Part shown: positions 52,801-60,700 of the stretch, in pieces
Layout: each line of letters begins with the position of its first letter
Numbering within the stretch: the stretch's first letter is position 1
NCBI GenBank assembly: GCA_019055375.1
Contig: JAHQIW010007392.1
Location: 25,001 to 89,000, forward strand
Length of the DNA: 64,000 bases
Direction: 5' to 3'
Origin: Parelaphostrongylus tenuis
Taxonomy: Eukaryota > Nematoda > Chromadorea > Rhabditida > Metastrongylidae
The notes under the pieces: generated by a model
The model's input: the letters and a program-made list of their open reading frames with translations, nothing else
The model's database searches: none
Told to the model about the DNA's origin: nothing
Program-made: the position numbers and the translations under genes

Positions 52801-54778
52801 CAGTTCTTTTCAACTCTGAAACACTATTATTCCAGATCACTACACATATTGAGAGTATCCTTTGTGTACCCGAAGAACGAAAATTCTATCACGAGGGGAC
52901 GATTAACGTGAAGTGTTCGAATGGCGTTAAGGCCACATTGAATGTCGCCAGAAATAGGGTATTCCGGAGAATTTTCGATGATTCAGCTTTGTAAAATTGA
53001 TGCAATCCCTTCGTCAATGGGGATTTGCCCAATTCTCAAGACTTTAGATAAGGCGAGGAAAGAAGACAATTGGACAATTCTAACTTCATTTCGACAATGA
53101 GTACCTTAAGACGGTGACCACAATCCTAAATCTATGAGTGGTTTTCCAGGAAGTATCAGGGGAAGTTACAAGTACCGAAGGGAAAACATTTTGCAAATTT
53201 TCGGGAAAATGGGATGAGAGGCTCTACAGGTGTCGATAATGCTTCAAGTGAGAAAGGTCCATAAAGAAATTAATATGTGAAATTTCAGAGAGCTAGATGG
53301 TGGAGGAAAAGAGCAGTTAATAGCGATAACAGATTGGCGATTGTATCCAGAATATTTTGGATTTTCGGAATTCACAATGAGATTGAACGAACTACAAGAC
53401 GGGCGATCGTGATCTTCTACCTCCCACCGACAGTCGATTGAGACCGGATGTAAGGTGTCTGGAAGATGGGAAATTGGAGGATGCGGTTCGAATACAAAAG
53501 GTGTCTGGAACAGGTGGGTGTTTAAAAGGAAATGCGAAAACGTGGTAGTTTTCATTATCCAAGTGTTCACTTTCTTGGTGTGATTCGCACTTTCAGTCTC
53601 ATGCAGTGGATTGAGAATGATATATGTTGTAAAGTGTTGCATAAATTTCATCACATTTTTTGGACCACTAGGCATTCTTCCGTTCACTCATCTAGGTTAT
53701 TCATTGTGTTGTACAGGAAGTTTGACACATTCGCAACCGAATGGACACTGTATTTTCCATAGTGTCCTATACCTTTCACGCCTCACGTGCTTAGATTTTG
53801 ACACATATGAGCTTTTGAAATTAGCCCATTGATTAAAACTACGGTTCGAAGCCTGCTAAGCCACCAAGCTACTTTTAGCCTTCTCCAAACCTTTTTGAGC
53901 CTCTTGAACAAACTGACCTCTTTTCCCGTTTCGTGAACTGAAGAATAGAATGGCGATCTGAATAGTTCATGTCGCCTTCACTGATTATGCACTACTAGTC
54001 AAATACTGATTTTGATGCACATTGGGACTTTGTGCAAATGATACGATTTGAAAGTTCGTCAGCCACGAAAAAGTCGCTGCAGTCGCGAGTGAGCTAAAGT
54101 AATAAGATGTTGATATATACTGGCGTAGTAGCCGTAAGCCAAGCAAACCACAATCGACAATCAATCACTCTGAAAGAACGCCACGGTGATCGTTTCACCT
54201 CACGCGAAAGTGTAATTTGTACGACTTCACTTCCCTATAATGGGAAGCGAGCAGCCGAAAGGCACAGTGTTACTGATGAGTCCGCAACGACCGAAACACG
54301 TATTTAGCGCTGTATAAGTGCCATAACAACCCTCACGAAAGGCTTAGAATATGCTGTCAGGATGAGTTAAAGTATTCGGGGTTCAAGGCCTAGCATAGAA
54401 TGAAAAAATGTTAGATTAGTAAACTTGACAACCGTCTAACACCATCGCAACGACGCTGAGTCCCTCCGAGCGGCCAGTGTGCATCTATATCAATGCATAT
54501 CGTCCCAATCATGTTGAAACATGTAATGCTCCACAATTGATACCTAGTTGAGAGACGATTTCACGTTGAATTACTATCGTTTGTTTAAGGCACAACGTGA
54601 TCGCGGAATCACCGACGAATCATACAAACCACTTTGGTTCGTTCAGAAGGAGGACAGTTTCTCAAACAGAAAAATCTTCGTCTCAACAGGAAAGTACTGG
54701 GAAGCGAAAGAAGCAAAATTTGAACAGCAAAAGAAAGACAATGCATTCATTCCAATATTTAAAGTGTCGATTACATAA
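40828..54778 (+). CDS. Oxysterol-binding protein-related lipid transfer protein
   Basis: Cytosolic sterol/phosphoinositide carrier of the OSBP/ORP family, closest in motif order to the ORP3/6/7 type. PH-domain end: 40828-40938, 42600-42644, 43250-43347 ([14 protein letters not shown]). Linker: 45516-45602, 45663-45724, 46030-46133, 46197-46335, 46390-46495, 46888-46961, 47013-47089, less certain 47585-47618 and 47697-47744, then 49017-49119, 49530-49641, 49700-49765. Lipid-binding domain: 49842-49913 (HYEPLTALQ), 49968-50048 ([15 protein letters not shown]), 52370-52492 ([12 protein letters not shown]), 52552-52621 (signature VSHHPAVSA), 52681-52781 (EEYMWNK), 52836-52958, 53150-53229 ([10 protein letters not shown]), 53289-53500 ([11 protein letters not shown]), 54590-54778 ([12 protein letters not shown], stop). 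Phases agree throughout, except a one-base frameshift at 53401-53411. The signature's second Pro is Ala. The 5' exons are missing. Confidence 0.87.
41965..42145 (-). repeat. SINE family A, truncated
   Basis: Plus-strand GTTAGTCATTCCCTAGGGGAATGAGCCATGCATTCGACTTCATC and CTTTACAATGACTCGCGATG are the complement of the family A body. It ends in a shortened head (GTGTGTCACGATGGTTAGAAG on the minus strand). It lies in the OSBP intron 40939-42599. Confidence 0.75.
42275..42575 (-). repeat. SINE family A, near full length
   Basis: From AAGGATAAAGCTCTTGG through CATGCATTAGTC, CCTTTACAATGACTCGCGGTGG and CGAGTCAATGC to a minus-strand head GAGCGCATGTGGTATAACGG with a GTTCGATCTCGCGCTC B-box. It ends only about 25 bases before the acceptor of the OSBP exon at 42600. 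Confidence 0.85.
42706..42971. mobile_element. Family D retroposon: two inverted tRNA-like units with 12-bp direct repeats
   Basis: CTAATCCTCTGA occurs at 42706-42717 and again at 42960-42971, exactly flanking the element. Inside, a minus-strand unit (42766-42875) and a plus-strand unit (42870-42955) are inverted copies. Each has GCCTCAG and CTGAGGC blocks that could form a 7-bp acceptor-like stem and a GGTTCGATTCCCGCC T-arm. Outer edges are TATAACTAAGAGAATTGAGTGG and its complement. The direct repeats look like a target-site duplication, favouring insertion by reverse transcription. Confidence 0.85.
43082..43190. repeat. TA-rich microsatellite
   Basis: Blocks of alternating T and A (TATATATATA) interspersed with TACATATA and CATATATATA, in the OSBP intron before the exon at 43250. 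Confidence 0.9.
43431..44523 (-). CDS. Nematode cuticle collagen (in-frame stop)
   Basis: Structural collagen of the cuticle, on the opposite strand inside an OSBP-gene intron. Exon 1 (44523-44386) begins directly after an acceptor (CATTTTCAG reads as ATTTTCAG/ATG) with [19 protein letters not shown], the hydrophobic N-terminal segment of the family. Exon 2 (44212-43982) has RDKR, a subtilisin-like cleavage site, Cys at [10 protein letters not shown] and the first Gly-X-Y block ([16 protein letters not shown]). Exon 3 has [13 protein letters not shown], a longer interrupted Gly-X-Y block and the C-terminal [15 protein letters not shown] with TAA at 43431. A TAG at 43632-43634 interrupts the last block (GAPG, stop, TGAQG), where a Gln codon would differ by one base. 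I could not make the phase fit across the exon 2/3 junction. A recent pseudogene or a consensus error are both possible. Confidence 0.85.
44655..44790 (-). repeat. tRNA-like repeat (family C) with inverted edges
   Basis: The edges GGAGTGCTCTGCAAAAAC and TTTTGCAAGCACTC are inverted repeats. The core on the minus strand is GCGTCGGTGGTGCAGCGGCT ... CCGGAACGAGTGAGATCT ... GGGTTCGAATCCC. D-stem, a 5-bp anticodon-like stem around CCGGAA and a T-arm can be drawn, but U33 is replaced by C and no functional isotype is convincing. It lies about 130 bases upstream of the collagen start. Confidence 0.75.
47780..48000 (+). repeat. SINE family B
   Basis: The head GGGACGCTGTGGCCGAGGGGT matches a class II tRNA start, followed by GTGCCGGTTGAATTCCCGAC (B-box), GATTGCAAGGAGATATACTC and a tail ATCTTCAAGCAGCAGTCGAA. 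It lies in the OSBP intron 47745-49016. Confidence 0.8.
48505..48575 (+). repeat. tRNA-like fragment
   Basis: GTTAGCAAGAGTCCAGGAAAAGG is followed by GCTGGTTCGATTCCCGTTTC, a convincing T-arm/B-box. The D-arm is missing, so this is a fragment of a tRNA-derived repeat rather than a tRNA gene. Confidence 0.4.
49195..49430 (+). repeat. SINE family B
   Basis: GGATTAGCGTAGCGGTTGATGATGC (A-box head), CCCTCAACACTCTCGTGC, CCAGGATTGCAAGGATATCG and the tail AAATCCTCAATCAGCAGCCG match the other family B copies. It lies between OSBP exons ending 49119 and starting 49530. Confidence 0.75.
50049..52369. other. Large OSBP-gene intron, no gene seen
   Basis: It divides the first block of the lipid-binding domain from GTAGCTGCATTC at 52370. 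About 50480-50660 has ATTACGTTTCACC and AAGAAGATTACGTTC units like those of the foldback repeats. Nothing else is supported. Confidence 0.45.
54240..54370. repeat. Fragment of palindromic family F
   Basis: GACCGAAACACGTATTTAGCGCTGTATAAGTGCC matches in order the CCGAAACACGTG-ATCGGG-CTATAAGTG arm near 63.75 kb. It lies in the last OSBP intron. Only one arm is recognisable. Confidence 0.45.
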
Positions 54779-54823
54779 CAATGTATATATTTAATTAAAT
54801 ACTGATGTTATTCATGGTGTCTT

Positions 54824-55363
54824 GTGCTACTATCAATGCGCTTAAATGTCAACGACTCATCGGATTCCTCGTCAACGACTGATCACCAAGTGATCTCAAA
54901 CCATGTAGATCTGTTCTACGCATTAAGCCGCCTAATTTTGAGTGCTTTCCAGCAGTTTGAGGAGCCATCGCTTAACTGTATAACTCATGAGTTTTATTGC
55001 CCGATGAGCAAGCGTAGAAAAGCAGTTAAGGATGCACTACATACAAACATGGTCACTGGTTCGACCTCGCTCTCACGCTTATCAAGCGTTCCCCATCCTT
55101 TCGGAGGGTGTCAAATGCGAAATGCGTTTGGTAGGATAGCACCATCGATGTTACATATCAGTATGCAACCATCCACTGAAGTGTTTTCACAGTGGTCAAC
55201 AGTTCTACTGCTCGGTCTGGATCGACCTCTGATCGACTGCAGACGTAAACCTCTAGATTTTCATAGACTCGGACTCATCTCCCTTCGAGTTTTCTTTGCC
55301 TTGAGCGGTACTCTCATTTATATGAAGAGTATGACCAACTTGAGCGACTCGAGTCCATCATGA
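54824..55363 (+). CDS. Unassigned ORF, 179 codons
   Basis: The longest uninterrupted frame outside recognised genes. It starts 46 bases after the OSBP stop. The translation has a Ser/Asp-rich start (NDSSDSSSTTDHQ) and no signal peptide, clear membrane segment or motif I recognise. No typical splice or spliced-leader acceptor is evident right before the ATG. It may be a transposon-derived or chance ORF; the complementary strand is broken by stops in the one frame I followed. Function unknown. Confidence 0.25.
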   Translation: MLLSMRLNVNDSSDSSSTTDHQVISNHVDLFYALSRLILSAFQQFEEPSLNCITHEFYCPMSKRRKAVKDALHTNMVTGSTSLSRLSSVPHPFGGCQMRNAFGRIAPSMLHISMQPSTEVFSQWSTVLLLGLDRPLIDCRRKPLDFHRLGLISLRVFFALSGTLIYMKSMTNLSDSSPS

Positions 55364-55734
55364 CTCAATGAAAAATCTTCTTTAGTGGCTTATTCGCTGA
55401 AGTTACGGTGTACTCTTGCTGGGCTTTTTCATGTCGGCCGGCATATGCCACTGGTGTTTAATGGCTCGTTCAGCATACAGAGAGCTTTGCTATCATTCGA
55501 TAGCGTTCCTTTTTAATCTGGAATCTTCGTCGAGTTCTTGGATGTAGAGGTCAAACTCCTTGCTCTGGACGATCTTGAGAGTCAAGCAGTGATGAGAGGC
55601 ATTTTGTCAGGCGTGGTAGCCCAGCGAGTACTGCGAATTCCGAATGTCAATTTCAATGATTATAGCTTCCCCGGGCATTTGTGAACATTTATAATTGTAA
55701 ACAATATTTTTAGGCACTTTATTAGCCGTCTTCA
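55364..55734. other. No supported gene
   Basis: No recognisable protein or repeat boundary. The start of the minus-strand SINE that follows is the first feature I can support. Confidence 0.35.
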
Positions 55735-55975
55735 GAAATTTTTTTCTCACTGTGCGGATCCCAGTACTTCTCGCACACAGTTCGTTCAATCTTCTTGAAC
55801 GTTGTAGAATCTGGTTGAGCACGTCTCCTTGCAATCTCGAGGATAGCCAGGCTGCGGCGCTCCATGAGGCGTTGTTGTTGTTGTTGACTGCCGGAGAGTG
55901 AGGGGGTGGAGTTCGGCCTCACGCGCTCCGTGACGAGCGTCACAACCATTCGGCCACGGCGCCCTCTTATAAACT
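55735..55975 (-). repeat. SINE family B
   Basis: The minus-strand head GGGCGCCGTGGCCGAATGGTTGTGACGCTC is followed by CTCCGGCAGTCAACAACAACAACG and CTCGAGATTGCAAGGAGACG. It ends in TGGGATCCGCACAGTGAG. The ORFs drawn across it on the minus strand are not genes. Confidence 0.85.
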
Positions 55976-56004
55976 GTATAAATCCAATTAGATTCGAATT
56001 TTTC

Positions 56005-56345
56005 ATGAGGCTTCGTCGCAATCCAATGTGCGGATCCCAGGACTTCTTGAATCGATTCGTTCGCTGCCATCACTCTCCACCAACATCTTGGAACATTTCA
56101 CGCGCTGTTTCGGCTGCAGCTTGAGGATTTCATCTTCTTCGAGAGTGCCGCGGGATATTGGTAGAGTCAAATAATCTAACAGTCTTGGATCTAATCGTGC
56201 TAAGGTGTTCCCGACACGTTCACTTGATTGATTGCAAAAAGGTGTTCGGAGAGGGGATCGAACCAGAGCATCGCCTATCAGCTCGCTCTTCAATACACTG
56301 CATCACTAACCACTGCGCTAACACGTCCGAATTCGCAACATAAAT
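56005..56345 (-). repeat. SINE family B, second copy
   Basis: The minus-strand head CGGACGTGTTAGCGCAGTGGTTAGTGATGC, with a long variable-arm-like middle and CTCTGGTTCGATCCCCTCTCC, looks like a serine/leucine-type tRNA. The body ends in TCCTCAAGCTGCAGCCGAAAC, and TGGGATCCGCACATTGG follows. It is arranged head-to-tail with the copy at 55735. Confidence 0.8.
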
Positions 56346-56700
56346 ACGTAAAGGTATAAGAACAATATAGATGTAAAATAAATATAAACCTTCGCAGAAA
56401 TTTAGAGGAACTAGAAAAAAAATTTGAAAATTCAAATTTCCCGCCAAAAACGAAGACGTTTGCTCGAAAGCCCACCTCTCAACAAGAAACTACCAGAGCA
56501 GACAGGGGCGGTGCCTGACTCCTCCCCCTTCTCGTCGACGCAGTGGTGGTCCCGCAAAGATACACAGCTAACTCTCGTGAATACCGTAGTCAATCGTCGT
56601 CGTCCGTCGTACTGATTTTATATTCAGTCGCTATATTTCTCTTTAATTTTGCTTATTTCATTGTTCTATGAAATTATGAGAGCATGTAACTGCTTTGAGC

Positions 56701-57000
56701 GCACGTGGCTGGCGCTGTGGTTAGAGGTCCTGTACTTCGAGCGCGAGGTCTATGGTTCGATCTCGCGCTCGTAGGTCACCCCTCCTGGGTTGGTGATTGG
56801 TCCCAGACTTGTCTGGGAGGATAAGCAGCCCTGACTCGATCAAGTGGGAGGTCACCGCGGTTCATCGGAAAGGCCAGATATGCATATAAGCACCTCAGAC
56901 GGTGCTACGAATGGAGTCGAATGCATGCCGCAACCCTCAGGAATTGATCGACGTCGAGAGCCCTATTGTTTATCCTCTATAAGAAAGACAAGGGATAAAG
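56701..57000 (+). repeat. SINE family A
   Basis: The head GCGCACGTGGCTGGCGCTGTGGTTAGAGG and B-box TATGGTTCGATCTCGCGCTC are followed by CAGACTTGTCTGGGAGGATAAGCAGCCCTGAC, AAAGGCCAGATATGCATATAAG and GTCGAATGCATGC. It joins tail-to-tail with the minus-strand copy that follows. Confidence 0.9.
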
Positions 57001-57230
57001 CCCTCAGCGTTGATTAATTTCTGAGGGATATGCTATGATTGAGTGCATATCTGGCCTTTACAGTGACTCACGGTGGCCCACACCGCCGTACCGAGTCAGT
57101 GCTGGTTATCCTTCCAGAGAAGTCGACCCCGGAGGGATGGATGGCTTGCGTGAGCCACGAGATCGAGCCATTGACTTCGTGTGTCAAGCAGCGCACCTCT
57201 AGCCACTGCGCTATATGCGCTCTTTCCTGG
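57001..57230 (-). repeat. SINE family A, inverted copy
   Basis: CCTCAGCGTTGATTAATTTCTGAGGG through GTGCATATCTGGCCTTTACAG and ACCGAGTCAGTGCTGGTTATCC to the minus-strand head GAGCGCATATAGCGCAGTGGC. Together with the previous feature it makes an inverted SINE pair of about 530 bases. Confidence 0.9.
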
Positions 57231-57419
57231 GGATTACAAGCTGAGAATTCCCACTCTGTAAGATCAAATCATTGACTATTCCATCTGATCTTTGATCTCC
57301 TATTCCACGTCGATGACGTCATCTGACGTATTATAAAAGGCTTGCTCTTTAGTGTTAACCCATTTCTAAGCTACATATTCATTGAGCTTCACCTGATTCC
57401 TACTGTACAGCTCTTTTTA
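57231..57419. other. Short spacer before the eL42 gene region
   Basis: No feature recognised. Promoter elements of the ribosomal protein gene could lie between here and 57780, but none is diagnostic. Confidence 0.3.
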
Positions 57420-57715
57420 GAGCGCGTGTGACGCAGTGGTTAGTGCTGCTCTGCGACGCACCTGATCGATTGATCAGTCGATGCTCGATGGTTCGATCCG
57501 CGTTCAGGGCTTGCCACGCCTTCCATCCCCGCAGGGTCGGCGATCGGTACCACACTTGCCGGGGGAATAGCTGCATGTGTTGGTACTTGATGGACCACCG
57601 CTAGTCATTTCTAAAGGCCACATATGTAGTCAATCAATGCTACGAATGGATTCCGATGCATGGCGCTTCTCTCGGGGATTCGTCAGCGTCTAGAGCTCTA
57701 CCCTTTATCCTCTAT
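57420..57715 (+). repeat. SINE family A
   Basis: The head GAGCGCGTGTGACGCAGTGGTTAGTGC and B-box GATGGTTCGATCCGCGTTC lead into TACCACACTTGCCGGGGGAATAGC, AAAGGCCACATATG and GATTCCGATGCATGGCGC, then GAGCTCTACCC. It ends about 80 bases before the start codon of the ribosomal protein gene, so it lies in its promoter-proximal region. Confidence 0.9.
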
Positions 57716-57766
57716 ACTTTCGTTTATTCTCAGCTGAAAGATTTTGATCTCGTTAAAGTGAAGATT

Positions 57767-57786
57767 TTGTCGATTTTTTCTTTCAG
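57767..57786 (+). promoter_or_regulatory. Probable spliced-leader trans-splice acceptor
   Basis: TTTTGTCGATTTTTTCTTTCAG ends at 57786, twelve bases before the start codon at 57799, with no upstream exon needed. A polypyrimidine acceptor this close to an ATG is the usual sign of SL1 trans-splicing in nematodes. Confidence 0.7.
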
Positions 57787-57798
57787 TTTTAAGGTAAA

Positions 57799-60700
57799 AT
57801 GGTTAACGTTCCAAAGGCAAGAAGAACGTTTTGTGACGGGAAATGTCGCAAACATACGATGCATAAGGTCACCCAATACAAAAAGGGTAAAGAGTCGAAG
57901 TTCGCTCAAGGTACGATCCAAATTTCCCTTCGTATTCGCTTGAAGTTTATCTTTGTAATCGTGGAATGAGTGGTCGGGCAAATGTGCCTCGGTGGTGTAG
58001 TGCTCAGAACATGCGTCCCCTGATAGAATGAAACGCGGGTTCGATTCCCACTTGAGGCCGCGTTTTTGTTCACCACTCAATTCTCTTAGGTTTATCTTTG
58101 TTCTTCTTTTTGTTTGCAACGCTTGGTTTTCGAAGATTTGAATTCCTTAATCCTCCAAATTTCAGGGTTTTCCTAAGAGTTTAAGGTCTTGAAATTGTCA
58201 TAACTCTTATTTGACTGCCGCTTGCAGTGGTATGATGTTACGGTATACCCAATAATGCGGAGTGCTGTGCAAAAAACATTTGCGTCAGCCGGGATTCGAA
58301 CCCAGATCTCACTCTTTCCCCGGGAGCGTATGCTAACCGTTGCACCACCGACGCTCGATTTGCACGCACTCTTTTTTTTTTACGATATAACGCGTTGTCT
58401 GCCAACAGCCTACCGTCGACGGTCTGGTGGGCAGTTCGCTATCGGCATCGATCCCACTTGAGTTGACAGACAGGGGATATCGATAATCAGTCCGAATCAT
58501 CTCAAAAATGTTTGATATAGTCGTCGAGAATGCTTAAAGCCTTACCGAGGTTGATACGTCAGAGCCATGCGCACGTTTCGGCGGTATCCCCGCTCCATCA
58601 GTGGCCCACGCCCCACACTGAATCCCACTCCATGGCGGGGATGGGGACGTTGTTCATAATGATAGCACATAATAGTGTGCTGCACGAGCTCTTTTATAAG
58701 TCGATGGATTACGGCTGGTAGTGTTTGTGTAAAAGTTCTGTTATCCGTGCTATAAAATGGAGTGCGGTGTGACGCGTGGGCCACTGATGAAGCGGGTGAC
58801 ACCGCCGAAACGTGCGCATGCCTTAACGTGCGCACCTTTGGTAAGGGTTTAAACATTCTCACACTCTGCATTGAATGTTTATAGCGAGGTTTGAATACAG
58901 CCGATGACCTGGATTCCCCTAAAATTTTCCCTATTTTCACACGACCCGTCCTCATAGGTGATTTTACGGATCCTTTTCCTCCTCATCCTTGTATTCGAGT
59001 AGTGTTCTTTCATTTTCTACGAAGGTCCGCCAATATTTCAAGCGTCGTATCGACTACCGCTTAAGGATTTTGTCTCCTCTATAAATCTTCTAGTATGCTG
59101 ATCGAGGCGAGTCTTCTTGCAGTCGCGGAGGTAGCCGAGATAAGGCGATCTCAAAGACATCCGTTAATTGATTACTATAGTGTGAGATAGCGGACTGAAC
59201 CTGCGCCTTGTCTATGACCTTGTTTCATAGCATCGTTAACCACTGCGCTATCCAGGCCTCGTTTTGTCAAGTAGCCACGGATTTGTTGACTCACTTCTTG
59301 ACTTTAGCGATGATCAGTGCTGATATGAGGAGCCCAAAGGTGATTGACACAAACTTTTCCCACTTAAGCCAGAAGATCTTGTGTTGGTAAGCTGGTGGAG
59401 AATTTAGGTTTGTTGATTACGAATCCTTAGTGTAGCCGATTCTCAACTGGCAACCTGCTCAATCTTCCTTTACGGTGCGTATTTGGCCACTTCCATTGAA
59501 TTCTGGAACAACGACCTTACTGAAATGGTTACACCTCTTTGTTTAAACCCTTTTTTTATCTCGCCCCAAAAAAATGTTTGTGGGCCATATCTGTGGGACT
59601 CTCCCTTTTGGAAAGAAGTACAGATTCCTAAAGTCAACTTGGAGCACATCACTGCCATAACGGTCTCCCATGCTCTCTTACCTAGTCCAGACCACATCTT
59701 GCATTTGTTTAATCGGCTGTTGAGTGGCTAGGAGCAAGTAAATGGATGTACCATACGTCTCCAAGGACCTGTCTTACTTGTTTCTCATCAGTTCACTGCT
59801 TGTGTTGTCATGAGTTTTTCATGTTAGAGAATTGATTTTGATTTGTGCTTTTATGGTTCAGCTTTTTAACATTTCAAATTCACCACGGTACAGCTGCTTT
59901 CTCCACGTTTCGACACGCCCTCCGTTAGTTATCTTCGAGGTCCTATCACCTGTATCACCTGTCGTCCCGTTGATCGTCAATGACTCGGACGGGTACCAGC
60001 AACTCTTCCATTTTTCCCTATCGCGTGCAAGAGTAGCCCAGTGGGTCCTCCTCGCTCTAGGGATTCGCTGAGCATCATATCTTTCTTCCATCGCTTTCGT
60101 GAAGAAATCGGCCCGAAGGGTCACTGGTCTTCCTTTAGAGCGCTTGACATCCGAGGAATCCAGTCGGTAACGGCTCTCGTCCATCGGTTGTCGTTGAAGC
60201 GCATCACGTGTCCGGATCCACCTTATTTTCGATATCCTGGAGTGTGAAAGTAACAGTATTAAGAGTTGCAGCGTCTTTAACTCATCAAAACTTATTCATG
60301 ATAACAGAATCAGATACGCCAAGCACCTTTTTGAAGTTTTGAATCTAATGAACTTGTATTGGTATCAGTGATTTTTAAGGTTATAGCCGTTTTTCTCGTC
60401 GTTAACCCGTTGAGCACCAGCTTTGGTAGGCAAGCGGCTTCGCACCGTCGCTTTCCCATGGGACACAACGCCGCCATTATCTTTTCATGCATGTCTGGAT
60501 GTCTTCGCCTGCTTTCCTACGAGACGTGGCGCCGCCATTACAGTAGCCGAGTGATATTTTACGTCACGCGGCCGGCACAAAACGTACCGTTAGGTCCTTA
60601 AAAGGTTAAGGTAGCTGTTTTCTGTCAAGAAATGGTGGACATAAAAAAAGGTCAAAGTGCTGTAAACTCATTTCAGAACTCACCAATTGAAGAAAAAAGG

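Noticed and set aside
55722..56293. Minus-strand ORFs of 95-99 codons
   Set aside because: They translate two SINE family B copies in tandem.
59470..59731. Paired ORFs on both strands
   Set aside because: No motif, no splice context matching a gene, and they lie inside an intron of the eL42 gene.
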